Positions 22,676-33,655 of a stretch of 64,000 nt of DNA are shown piece after piece (position 1 is the stretch's first letter; every line of letters starts with the position of its first letter). The DNA lies in assembly GCA_036874045.1 (NCBI GenBank), contig CM072343.1:11552001-11616000 (forward strand), read 5' to 3'. The stretch comes from Cymodocea nodosa. Taxonomy: Eukaryota; Streptophyta; Magnoliopsida; Alismatales; Cymodoceaceae. The notes under the pieces are model-generated. The model ran no database searches. It saw only the letters and a program-made list of their open reading frames with translations, and had not been told where the DNA came from. Both the position numbers and the translations under genes were made by a program.

Positions 22676-24906
22676 ATGAAGACAAGATGATGCCTGAGTT
22701 TTAGGAGGAAGTTGCCACCATGAGATTTCTCAGAGAATCAGAAGAATGACATACAAGACAAAAGATCAAGAACACGACACGAGAAAAAGAACTAAAAAAG
22801 GTAGAATCTGACATCTTCTACTAGAGGAAAGTTTTAGTAGATTTAGATATTAGCATACCTCAGATTGTGGAAACAAGGATTAAAGTAGCAATAGAAGTTG
22901 CTGTGAATAGAGAAAGAAAAATCAGTCCAAATAACGAGGTTGCCCTAGAATTGATCCGATGCAAGTCCAGATTATGGTTTGTACGACATATTGGTGGACA
23001 GCCCGATGGGCAATCTTGGAGCAACAGAGGAAAGCAGTAGAAGAGCCTACAGCTAAAGAGTTGGCTGCTGAAAAACCAGTTACTACAGAACAAGCAGGAC
23101 CTTCAAGTCTACCAATAGAGCCATTACCATGAGTAACATTTGCTTGGCCGAGAATTGAAGAAGAAGATAAGGAGTTTGCTAGCTTGGTCAAAATAGCAAA
23201 AGACCAAGGATATGATAAAGAAAAGGCTATGGCCAAGGCACATATTCTATATGACGCCATAAAGAAAAGATGGGCTGAAGAAAAGTTGAGGGCCCAATAT
23301 AAAATTAAAGTAGAACAGTATCAAGAAGCAACTAGATCATTAACTGCAAAAGAAATTGAAGCTAGTCCTTCAAGACCAGTAATTATAGAAAAAGTAAAGC
23401 AGAAAGAGCCATTACTTGTGGCTAAAGGGCCTACAGAGCCTATTTTTGTAGATTTAATCTTAGAGGAGGAAGAGGAAGAACTAGCACAGCTATTTAGAAT
23501 AAGGAAAGGAAAAGAGATAGTGCTTGAAGCTCTAGTAGAGATTAAACCTGAGCTGAAAATATCAGTAGGGCCTATAGAGCCTATTTTTGTAGATCTGCTA
23601 TTCAAATCTGAGGAGCAGGAGCAGCAGCAGCAAGAGCAAAGAGAAGAAGAAAAACAGGTTGAAATTAGTCTATAGCCTATACAAATAGAAGAAACTGAAG
23701 TTAAGGCAGAAGCTGATTTGCCCGAGACTCCATTCCAATCTGCCATAGAATCAAAAAGAATAGTAACAATGTAGATTGGAAGTCAGGGGGAAGAAGAAAG
23801 AGAAGAAACTGAACAAGAAGTTGAACAAAAGCATATGGAACAAGAAGGAAATATCTCGACAGATTCCACTAAAGAGGGAGAGACTCATCAACAAATTTTT
23901 GAGAGAATTCAAGAAAGAAGAGTGGAGAGTTCTATCGACACTCCACCATAGATAGAAAGAGAGGCTAAAATGCAGGAATCTTTGAATTATTTCCAACAAA
24001 TTCAAGTTCAGCATATTGAAGAAGAAATCTAAGAACAAATTCCTTTAGAGTAACAAATTCAAATTCCTAACCTGGTTGAAGCAATAGTTCTAAATGAAGT
24101 ATACTTTTGGAGTCAGGAAGTATACAACAAATATCAAGAGATAAAGGAGTATGATGTTATTTATAGTAGGCCAGTATATTAGATTGGAATAGAGGAGATT
24201 AAAGAATTATTCGAATTTCAGGGCCTACTGAACTTTATTTCAAAAGAAAAAGGGCATGCTATATACGAAAATTTAGTGCCCTATTTTTATGCAAACATGA
24301 GAGAGGAAGAAGGAAATTTAATTTCTAACGTGGAGCAAGCTGATGTACAGATAACACCAAAGCTTCTCCATAACATTTTTAGATTGAAATCTTGGAAAAT
24401 ACAACTACAGTTGAATAGATAGAATAAGCAATCAAGCAATGTTTGGCCATCGACCCTAGTGTGCTATTATTGAACAAACTAAAGTATTTAAATGGGAAAG
24501 CACACATAGTGGCAAACATTTTAGTTAAAACTGTCTATTAGAGACAAGGCCACGATATTGAACTTAGTCAATTTGTTAAATGGGCCACGTATGCAATTGT
24601 AAATAGAATTCAAGTTAACTGGTGTCAAGTCTTCCTGTCAAAGATAAAGTTTGCAAAGAAGAAATTATTTTATGGAGATTTGATACCAGTATTAATGGAG
24701 GACAGTATTGACTTCACGAAATGAACATCCAAAAGGATAAAATCTAGAGCCATTTCAATGAAAGAATACAGAAATTACAATGCTGTAGCTGTTGAGATAG
24801 CTGGACCTTCTAGAGACATTATAGGAGTAGTTGAATGGATAAATCAATTAGAGCAATAACTAGAAAAGCTTTAGAAGGAAGTAGATGAACTAAGGAAAAA
24901 TGACTA
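22676..24906 (+). pseudogene. Env-like ORF of element A, broken
   Basis: Reading begins near the ATG at 22676, equivalent to 53202 in element C, and ends at TAA 24904-24906, about 740 codons with many stops and at least two frameshifts (near 22690 and 24384). The N-terminal part is charged and coiled (KIAKDQGYDKEKAMAKAHIL, AQYKIKVEQYQEATRSL). The middle is very acidic and has two copies of a motif GP(T/I)EPIFVDL followed by a glutamate run (near 23430 and 23570). The C-terminal part is the same domain as in element B (ELFEFQGLLNFI, LVPYFYANM). No signal peptide or membrane span is visible. It lies between integrase and gag; homologues are in B and C and, more distantly, in Sireviruses II and V. 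Confidence 0.78.
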
Positions 24907-25909
24907 ACTGTATGTAAATGTAAACTATTCATATAAATAAATGTTTGAATTTCAGATATTTCTGAATTTGTGTAATTGTGAACAAATGATTTAAAGTTGA
25001 ATTGAATATTATACAACTGTTTAAAGATTTGCAAACTGTTAAAAAGATTTACAAATTTTATGAATAGCATGGTTAAATGCACGATGCTTGGATAAAGTCT
25101 AAATATATCTGCATGCTGAAAAGTAAAATGTAAATTCTACATAATAGTAAATGAACTGTAAGTTAAATATACATATAATGTTCAGATTTAAATGAGTTAA
25201 ATTAGAACACTACATTAATGACATGTATTTAACCATAATTAAGTTGACAAAATGCAGGAGAAAAAAAAATATAGAAGTTAATATGAGGAGTAAGTTTTAG
25301 AAAAATTTGCTAAGTGTTAACTCAATAAAGTAAGTTTGTTGAGTTAACCTTAACTCCACGAGGTCAATAAGAAAATATAAAGTCACTCTGTTGAGTTATC
25401 TATAACTCAACAAAGTTAGTCTGTGGAGTTAGCAAATTGGCAATGAAGCTAGTTTGTTGAGTTAGCTGTAACTCAACGAGATTAGTTCGTTGAGTTAGAA
25501 ACAATAACCGAAGCTAGTCGATTGAGTTAACTATAACTCAACGAGAATAGTTCATGGATTAAGTTGAACGGTTATTCTTTTAGCCATGAATGAAACTTCA
25601 TGGGTTTAGTGGTTACTGAAATTTGAAATTAGAAGTAGAATACGTATCCATAAAAATAGGAACCATACTACACATTACAATACACATTTTTGCAACGAGA
25701 TTCATTTTCCTTGTGGACGTGCATTATAAATATAAAACAGAATGTTATTTATGAACTACCAACACTTAAACAAAGAAAGAAAATTCATTGGGGAATTGGA
25801 AGGAGAAGCAGTTGATTCAACTTCATCCGTCAACAACTATTTATTGAAAACAAAGCATCAGACTGGTATGTAATTAATCTTCTGCTATTTTACTTTATGT
25901 TAAGAGTTT
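24907..25909 (+). promoter_or_regulatory. Region between env-like and gag ORFs (element A): dense TAACTCAACG cluster and TATA box
   Basis: 24907-25280 is AT-rich with no recognisable feature. From 25310 to 25580 there are about ten copies of TAACTCAACG / CGTTGAGTTA-like motifs in inverted pairs, for example TTGTTGAGTTA...TAACTCCACGAGG and GTTGAGTTAGCTGTAACTCAAC. TTATAAATATAAAACAG at 25725-25741 looks like a TATA box, about 175 bp before the gag ATG at 25910. A candidate donor ACTG|GTATGT lies at about 25865. All of these are conserved with element B, which supports a functional role; promoter activity is inference. Confidence 0.55.
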
Positions 25910-27259
25910 ATGAGCACATGGATTCATTCTCCTAGCACTAAATGATTAGTAAGAACACCTACACAAGATTATTCAACACAGAGGTGTACTGAAATATTTT
26001 CTGAATTGGACTTTAACGAAATCCTTAGGGGTGTAGCTAACCTTTCTTTAAAATAGAATGAAGATATGATTGCTTCAGTAGAAAAACCATTAGGGAAAAT
26101 TCTGTATCCTGAACTAATTGATGAACCTTCATGTATTTGATTGCCAAACTTTGAGGGAGATAGGTTTGAACTGAAATCTAATTATATTAGTTAATTACCA
26201 CACTTTCATGGATTAGAAAGAGAAGATGCCTATTATTTCCTCAGAGAATTTAACGAAGTTTGTCAAATGATGAAAATGCCAAACATGAGTATTGATGTTA
26301 TTAAACTTAGATATATCTCTTTTGTTTTAAAAGACACACCTAAGAGATGGTTATATACTCTATCACCTGATTCAATTTCTGCATGGACTGAATTTTGCTC
26401 TATTTTTCTGGAAAAATATTATCCAACACATCAAATGATTAAAAAGAAAAATGAAATACTAATGTGAAGCCAAAAATAGGGAGAATCATTCTAGAAATAT
26501 TTTGAAAGATTTAAAGATTTACTGACTCAATATGCACATCATGCAATGAGTAAAGCGCAATTAATAGGTATAATTTATGAAGGCATAAATGTTTCAACGA
26601 AATCTTTATGAGAATCTATTTGTTAGAATGGATTTTTAAAACTATGTAGTGAAGAAGCATTGGCATATTTAGAAAACTTTGTAAAAAGAACTACATAGTG
26701 GGACAACTCGGCTGAAGCTATTACAAATAAAAGAATATTGCCAAGGGGAATGCATGAAATAGATTCAAGCACTATGCTTGAAGTTAAATTAACTGAATTA
26801 ACAAAGAAAATAGAAGAGTTATCATTAAATCAAAAGCTAGCAGAAAAGAATGCAAACATTAATGACTTAGATATTATTTATGTTAGAAACCAGAAAGATA
26901 ACTTTGGAAATTCTTATAACGTTAATTGGAGAAATCACCCAAACCTATCTTGGAGAAATAACAATTTCTAGGGAGGAGAAAATATAAATGATAAAAATAT
27001 AAGTTATGAAGCATTAATTGAACAAGGATCTAGAATAGAGAAGTTAAAAAAGATAATTCAACAATTAAACAATTATCTAAACCATGTATTTGGAAATGTT
27101 GTCATTCAGACTTAGAATATGAATAGAAATATACCCTTTAGACAAAAGGAATCAATAGAAGTTAGACCAACGGGAGGATTGCCAATGCAAGTAGTACCTA
27201 ACCTTGTCAACAGAACTATTGATGAAATTGATACCTCCTATGGGAGGGAAGCTGAATGA
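25910..27259 (+). pseudogene. gag: Athila-type gag capsid ORF of element A, located after the env-like ORF
   Basis: One frame of 450 codons runs from the ATG at 25910 (MSTWIHSPS) to TGA at 27257. No frameshift was noticed, but there are about ten stops, many explainable by C-to-T or G-to-A changes compared with the B copy. It has the same parts as B: capsid (LPHFHGLEREDAYYFLREF, MMKMPNMSIDVIKLRYIS, EFCSIFLEKYYPTHQ), coiled coil, NVNWRNHPNLSWRNNNF, proline/arginine-rich tail. Full length in both copies and the same position relative to env-like and F-box ORFs argue that this is the family's normal gag locus and not a chance fragment. Confidence 0.87.
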
Positions 27260-27474
27260 AGTAGTATAACTAAAGTAACTATATATAGTAAGTAGAAAAA
27301 TATAAAAAAAAGAAAGAAAAAATGTAAGTTTAATTATAGTTAGTAGTATCGTAGAGTTATTATTTAACGAACTTAGTCCGTTGAGTTATGACCTAACTCC
27401 ACGAGGGTAAGTAAGTAGCTATGTTAATTTTATCTCTATTAAATTTTTGTTTATGTTATACAAAATCACAATAG
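27260..27474 (+). promoter_or_regulatory. Motif cluster between gag and F-box ORF (element A)
   Basis: A TATATATAG stretch lies at about 27281. Motifs at 27350-27405 read CGTAGAGTTATTATTTAACG and GTCCGTTGAGTTATGACC followed by TAACTCCACGAGG, about 70 bp before the F-box ATG. The same layout occurs in element B. Regulatory function is inferred. Confidence 0.45.
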
Positions 27475-28530
27475 ATGGAATTGATGAAATTACTACTAGA
27501 TGCACTAAGGGAAGTACTGAGTAACTTATCAACTAAAGATCTGTGCAGATTGTGTTGTGTATCAAAAGAAATTAAAGACTGTGTCAGAGAAAAATATTTT
27601 CATGGACTACAAGCTGCAAAAATGACTAAGATTAGAGATGGATTTTTGTGGAAGTTATTTAATCGTAGTTCAATCAGCTATAAATATCTGAATATGGAAG
27701 AAAATCCTGGAATTCCACCCAATACATTAGAAGGAATAGATCATATTATGGGGATAGATGAAGAATTAATTATTTATAGAACCAAACCAAGGTATGCAAT
27801 TATGTTACTTGATATTTTGATTAGAAATCCTATCACTAGAGAAGAATGGAATATAGGAAGGCCTAATAGATTTGAAGTACCAACTAAAAATTGTCGGTTA
27901 GCTTTAACAGTTTCTGATAAAAATTCGACCATTCTTGAAAAATTGTATTACTAGAGACCAATTGGAAATTGGGATGAAGATTTATGTTTAAGTGTGTATA
28001 ATTTTCTAAATAGATCTTGGCTGAAAATACTATGATATATCTAGGAAAGAAAACATTAATTAACAACATACATGTCATACTTGATGGATATATATATTTA
28101 GTGTCAGATATATCAATTGCATTTAGATCTAATTTATACATAGTAAGCATAGATAGTTATGATGATGACTTTATAGAAATATTGTCTATACCTAGTGATA
28201 TAGCTAAACCACCATCTGCAGAATATGATAAAATTCAATTAGGAATGTGGTATAATGAATATGATGATCCTACTTTATGTTTGATAAGATGGTGGGATGA
28301 ATTGATGAAATTTCAAATATAGATTATAAAAGACCTAAATGAATGGAAGTGGGAAGAGGAATTTATTGAAATATATGTAGAAATAGAAATAGCTACATTA
28401 TCTTGGAACAGAAAAGGATCCCTTTCTGCATTTCAATTCATTAATGATAATACACTTATAATTAGTATTGATAACATACTGCAAGTTTACAAGTTAAAAA
28501 GGAAAGTAGATTGCATTAAAACAAAATTGT

Positions 28531-28900
28531 TGTGCGGAAAGATCAATCAAACGTGGAGCATCTAGGGGTGGCGTGGAGAAGAGATCTACGTGGAAGAGAG
28601 GATTGCGAGTGGAGAATTTGAATAACAACAAATTTACGTGGTTCCCCAACACGGGTACGTCCACGGGTGATCAATCTATCGTGATTCCTTGCTATATGGT
28701 TGTTGGTACAAAGAAGGGGGAGAACAAAATCAAGGGATGGTTTGGCATGGCATCCCTTGGACGTGGATGACTCCTTACATATATAGAGGCAACGGTTGGT
28801 GATACACAAAAGACAAGTTTGCCTCTATACAAATTATCAAAGAAATACAACCATATACAAAGACACATATATATACTTGATGGAAGACACATGCATCACA
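28531..28900 (-). repeat. 3' LTR of element G (370 bp)
   Basis: It runs TGTGCGGAAAGATC ... GCATCACA and matches 33656-34025 base for base apart from about 20 substitutions. It sits next to the RNase H end of the element, so it is the 3' LTR of a minus-strand element. Confidence 0.93.
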
Positions 28901-28968
28901 AATCTCTACCTTGTATTTCATCAATCTTCACCATGAACAGGTGATGGATCACCAAGACCCAACTTGGG

Positions 28969-30757
28969 TCAGTAGCAGCAATATACGTTAACTAAGTCCA
29001 AGCAATGCTCGAACTTGCTTTCAACAATGCCCTTTGTAAACATATCAGCCGGATTGTTCTTTGTGTTGACCTTCATAATTTTTATCCTATCTTTATTCCT
29101 AAGGAAGTGATACTTAACATCAATATGTTTAGTTCTATCATGAAAGACATTATCTTTGGAGAGACAAATAACGCTAAGACTATCACAGAAGATATCAACT
29201 TTATCAATGCGCCAACCAAAGTCTCCAAGTAAGCCTTTCAACCAAATCCCTTCCTTTGCACCTTCTGTCATAGCCACATATTTAGCCTTAGTTGTGGACA
29301 AAGATACCATAGGCTAAAGAGTTGATTTCCAACTCACAATAGAACCTGCAAATGTAAAGACATAACCAAATAATGATCTCCTTCTATTAACATCACCTAC
29401 ATAGTCTGAGTCTGTATAACCAGCCATAGTACAACCCTGATCTACTGCATATATCAAGCCAACACTTGGAGTTCCTTTCAAATATCTGAATATCCTTTTA
29501 ACTACTTTCCAATGTTCCCTGCCTGGATTGGACATGAACCTACTAACAACACTCAAAGAATATGCCAGATCAGGCCTAGTGCATACCATAGCATACATAA
29601 GACTACCAACTGCCTATGCATAAGGAACTCGTTGCATATCAAGCTTTTTAGAATCAATTTGTGGACACATCGCAGATGACAATTTGACATTTCTGTCATA
29701 AGGCGTGCTAATGGCTTTGCATGAAGCCATACCAAATCTGCTAAGGATCTTCTCAATATACATCTGTTGATTCAAAAACAGCTTACTAGAATTTCTTTCA
29801 CGCCTAATCTCCATTCCAAGAATTCTGCTAGTTGGACCAAGATCCTTCATATCAAATTCTGAATTTAATGTGTCCTTCAGCTCCTGTATCACTTCGATAT
29901 TCTTCGCAGCTATAAGAATATCATCAACATACAATAACAAATAAACATGTATACTCTTATCAAGAGTTTTAACATATACACATGAATCATAGTTGTTGCA
30001 TCTAAAACCAACTTTAACTATAAAGGCATCAAACCTTTTGTACCATTGGCGTGGTGACTGTTTAAGTCCATACAAGGACTTATTTAATTTGCACACCCAA
30101 TCAGATTTACCTTTCACCACAAACCATGTTGGTTGTTCCATCCAAATATTTTCTTCCAACTCACCATGCAAGAAGGCTGTCTTTACATCTAGTTGTTCCA
30201 ATTCTAAATTTTGTGCTGCAACAATGGATGACAAAATTCTAATAGATGTATGACGTACAATAGGAGCAAATACCTCATTGAAGTCAACTCCTTCTCCCTG
30301 TGAATAACCTTTGGCGGCTAATCTTGCCTTGTGCTGCACACCTACATTGCCTTGAGTCCCAATCTTCTTCTTATAGACCCATTTGCAACCAACAATATTT
30401 GTGTTCTTTGGACGTTTCACCAGTTCCCAAGTCTTGTTCTTAGAGAGATTGGAGTTCCTCCTCCATAGCAGACATTCAAAGACCAACTTCTGAATCTTTC
30501 ATTGCAGCTTCATATGTAGGTGGATCAACAGAATCCTCCACCTCAACTGTTACTTGTAAGGCAAAAACAACCAAACTGTTGTAGCCATATCTAATCAAAG
30601 GTCTAACATCTCTTCTAGGACGATCTTTGCCAATGGTTCTTGGTGGTGGTTGCTCCACCTCTTCCTCCTCAACTTCATTTTCCTGAGTTTTAGATGAGAT
30701 TTCTCTAATTTCAACTTGATCAGTGATAGGCGACTGCTGTGCGTTATCTATCTCCAT
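28969..30757 (-). pseudogene. pol: Element G reverse transcriptase and RNase H
   Basis: On the minus strand: linker with PPPRTIGKDRPRRDVRP, then RT with NKTWELVKRP, GCKWVYKKK, ARLAAKGYSQGEGVDF, LDVKTAFLHGELEENIWM, LYGLKQSPRQWY and the catalytic YLLLYVDDILIAAKN. RNase H follows with GYTDSDYVGDVNRRRS, CDSLSVICLSKDN and KHIDVKYHFLR, ending ...DLVNVYCCY at 28969. A frameshift near 30480 separates the linker from RT; stops lie near 29614 and 29311. The motifs are those of Tnt1-94-type copia pol. Confidence 0.92.
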
Positions 30758-30814
30758 CCATTCAGGACGGGCGTGCTCAATTTCTGGTGTTTCACCTACT
30801 AGTTTATCTATTGC

Positions 30815-32110
30815 CTACAAAATAGAATTCTCATCAAAAGTAACATCACGGCTATATATTACTTTGTGAGATTCAATATCATATATCTTGTATCCCTTTA
30901 CACCAACACCATAGCCCACAAATACGCCTTTCTTGGCACGTGGTTCCAGCTTGCCATTGTTCACATGATAGTAAGCTGGACACCCGAAAATTCTGAGCTT
31001 TGAATAAGTAGCAAATCTTTTCAACCATACCTCAAGAGGTATCTTCCCATCTAAGGCACTAGAAGGGGACTTGTTCACCAGATAGGAAGTTGTGTTAACA
31101 ACCTCTACCCAAAACTTCTTGCTCAAACCTACATGAGACAACATACAACGTGCCTTTTCTAAGAGTGTTCTGTTCAATCTTTCAGCCACTCCATTTTGCT
31201 GAGGGATATACCTGATAGTGTTATGCCATGTAATGCCTTCATCTTTACAAAAGTTATCAAATTCTTGAGAACAAAACTCAAGACCATTATTAGTTCTAAG
31301 ATATTTTACCTTTTTGTCTGTTTGGTTTTCTACCTACTTCTTCCAATGCTTGAAGCAAGAAAAAGCTTCACTTTTGTGTGTCAAAAAGAAAACCCAGTTC
31401 ATCCTTGAATGACAGTTAATGATAGAAAGAAAATATCTGGAACCTGCAATAGAAGGTTGACGTGAAGGCCCCCAACAATCAGCATGAATATAATCAAGAA
31501 CTCCCTTGGAGCTATGCTGACTACATGCAAATGACACTCTTTTATGTTTGCCAAATACACAATGCTTGCACATGTCAATACAAGAAACCTTGTGCCCGTC
31601 AAACTTGCCTAGACTACTCAGTTTCTGCATTCCTTTTTGCCCTAAATGACCCATCCTTGAGTGCCACATGATAGAAAAATCCTACTGACCAGATATAGCT
31701 GATGTAGCTGCGCCAATAATTGGAGTACCCTGCAAAATGTATAAGGGACCAGATTTGGTTCCCTTCATAACAACTAACGAGCCTTTCAGTATGCTGATCT
31801 TCCCCTCACCACTTGTATATCTATAACCCTTAGCATCAAGGGCCATCAGTGAGATCAAACTTTTTCCAAGCTTTGGGACGTGCCAAACGTCCTCCAGAAT
31901 TCTAATTGTGCCATCATGTAGTTTAAATTTTATAGTACCCACACCAACTCTAGAACACACATCATCATTGGCTAAAGTCACTTGACCACCCTCCACCTAC
32001 TCGTAGGTGTCAAAATACTCCCTAGTAGGAGTCATATGATGTGAAGCTCCTAAGTCTATAAGCCACTGATCATCAGAATAGGCACTGCAACAAACTATAA
32101 GAGAAAAGTC
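30815..32110 (-). pseudogene. pol: Element G protease and integrase
   Basis: The protease region begins with WLIDLGASHHMTP at about 32075; the active-site triad reads D-L-G, where copia proteases usually have D-S-G or D-T-G. It continues to about 31690 (DVWHVPKLGKSLISL). Integrase has the HHCC finger (WHSRMGHLGQKGM ... CKHCVFGKHKRVSF), then HADCWGPSRQ and NGLEFCSQEF for the two aspartates and QQNGVAERLNRTLLEKARC for the glutamate region, with the usual end FVGYGVGVKGYKIYD. Stops lie at about 32000, 31680, 31334 and 30815. Confidence 0.9.
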
Positions 32111-32159
32111 ATCACCTGACGTAGACCTGGTTTCTACCACAACAGCCTTTCCTTTGTTC

Positions 32160-32900
32160 ATAAGCTTGGGACTGTGATTTCTAGTGTCCTTTCTCCTTAC
32201 AGTAATGGCAAATATCCCTAGAGTACTTGCCCTTCAACTTGCTTCTGCTTCTATTCTTCCCTCCACCTTGTCTTTAGCTTCTTCCCCTGTTCTCTTGCTG
32301 TTGAGCTGAGAGGCCAACACCACTTGCCTCGTTTCTACCATGCACCATGTGCTTGAGCTCCCTGAAATGAAGGCTGGACCTCACTTCTTCTAGTGTAATT
32401 GAATCTCTTCCAACTACACAAGACTGAACAAAGTTTTCATAACTTAATGGGAGTGAACAAAGCAAGATAAGAGCTGCATCTTCATCTTCTATGATTACTC
32501 CAATATTCTTGAGTTCCATCAGAATAGCATTTAGCTGATCTAAATGTTGCTTAAGAGGTACACCTTCTATCATCTTTAAAGAGAACAATCTCTGCTTTAA
32601 CAACAATTTGTTTGTTAAAGACTTAGTCATATACAATGACTCAAGTTTCTGCCAAAGACCTAACGAGGTAGATTCATCAACAACTTCTATTATAACTTCA
32701 TCAGACAAACACAACAAGATGGTGGAGTGAGCTTTCTCCTCCTGCAATTCAAACTCTGGCGAATTTCTGTTCAGAGTAGTTTCCTTATTTAAAGGAGCCC
32801 AAATACCTTGTTGCTTTAGAAGTGCTTTCATCTTAATTTGTCATATGCTGAAGCTATTCTTACCATCAAACTTTTCTATCTTCAACCCCGAAGTATTCAT
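32160..32900 (-). pseudogene. gag: Element G gag
   Basis: Starts at the ATG at 32900 (MNTSGLKIEKFDGKNSF). One TGA lies near 32840 where relatives have tryptophan, and the frame is then open from 32831 to 32274. UBN2-type capsid: LWQKLESLYMTKSLTNKLLLKQ, HLDQLNAILMELKNIG, LLCSLPLSYENFVQS, and a basic end. A knuckle-like CHYCKEKGH lies near 32195, with its last cysteine not evident and a frameshift in between. It is in a different frame from protease/integrase. Confidence 0.88.
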
Positions 32901-33234
32901 GTTTTCAAAACAACAAACAATCAGCAATACACATGAGATACAATGTGATTTCAACAAACACAATTCTACGGCGAGGTACACAATAGCAAGCAATATCTCA
33001 ACAACAATATGCTACTGAAACTACTGATTTCAACAAAATGCAATCAGCCACAAGCCAAGCACACTACTTATCACAAAATAGTAGCAAATACTCACACAAA
33101 CCAAGCACAAAACCACAATCACAAAATGCCCAAAATCCGACAATCAAAGAGTCACTCGTCCAAAAAACTGCTGTGCCCTAGTCAGACGCCTCCTGCTGTA
33201 TATCTCTGAATACGAAACTTCTGACTACGAAATT

Positions 33235-33610
33235 TTAAAAGAAGGAATTTTAGGAATCTTACTACATGTTCGAAAAATTTGAGACGCAATGGAGCATGAA
33301 CGAGGAAGGCGCAAGACTTGGCGTCGGAGTATGCAGACTGGTGCCGGCGACGACGGCAATTACGGAAATGGGGGATATCCTTGCGGAAATGGCTTGAACC
33401 TTGATCAATCTCTTCAAAATTTTAAATGAAGGAAGTTCAGGAATATTACTACACGTCCTCAAAATTTGAGACGCAACGGAGCATAGGAGAGGAAGGCGCA
33501 CTACTTGGCGTCGGAGTGTGCAGACTGGCGCCGGCGACGACGGCAGTTACAACAATGGAGAGATCCCTTGCGGAAATGGCTTGAACCTTGATCAATCTCT
33601 TCGAAACTTC
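33235..33610 (-). repeat. Tandem duplication in the 5' leader of element G (two units of about 185 bp)
   Basis: Unit 1 (about 33235-33419) and unit 2 (about 33420-33608) both contain GACGCAA(T/C)GGAGCAT, GTGCCGGCGACGACGGCA-like and TGGCTTGAACCTTGATCAAT. They are GC-richer than the surroundings. They lie between the PBS and gag, in the untranslated leader. Confidence 0.85.
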
Positions 33611-33637
33611 AGATGCAAACCCAGAGATGTCCAACCT

Positions 33638-33650
33638 CACTCTGATACCA
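33638..33650 (-). other. Primer-binding site of element G
   Basis: The minus strand reads TGGTATCAGAGTG starting six bases from the 5' LTR, the initiator tRNA-Met complement typical of Tnt1-like elements. Confidence 0.9.
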
Positions 33651-33655
33651 GTTTT

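Noticed and set aside
25910-27259. Gag capsid ORF as part of an unrelated element nested between env-like and F-box ORFs
   Set aside because: No LTR ends, PBS, polypurine tract or target duplication at its borders, and the same order is present in B. I keep the displaced-gag reading but list its refutation test.
28543-28892. Overlapping open frames in both strands of the 370-bp repeats (also at 33668-34017)
   Set aside because: They are inside the element G LTRs; the frames are there because the repeat is GC-richer, and no protein family is recognised.
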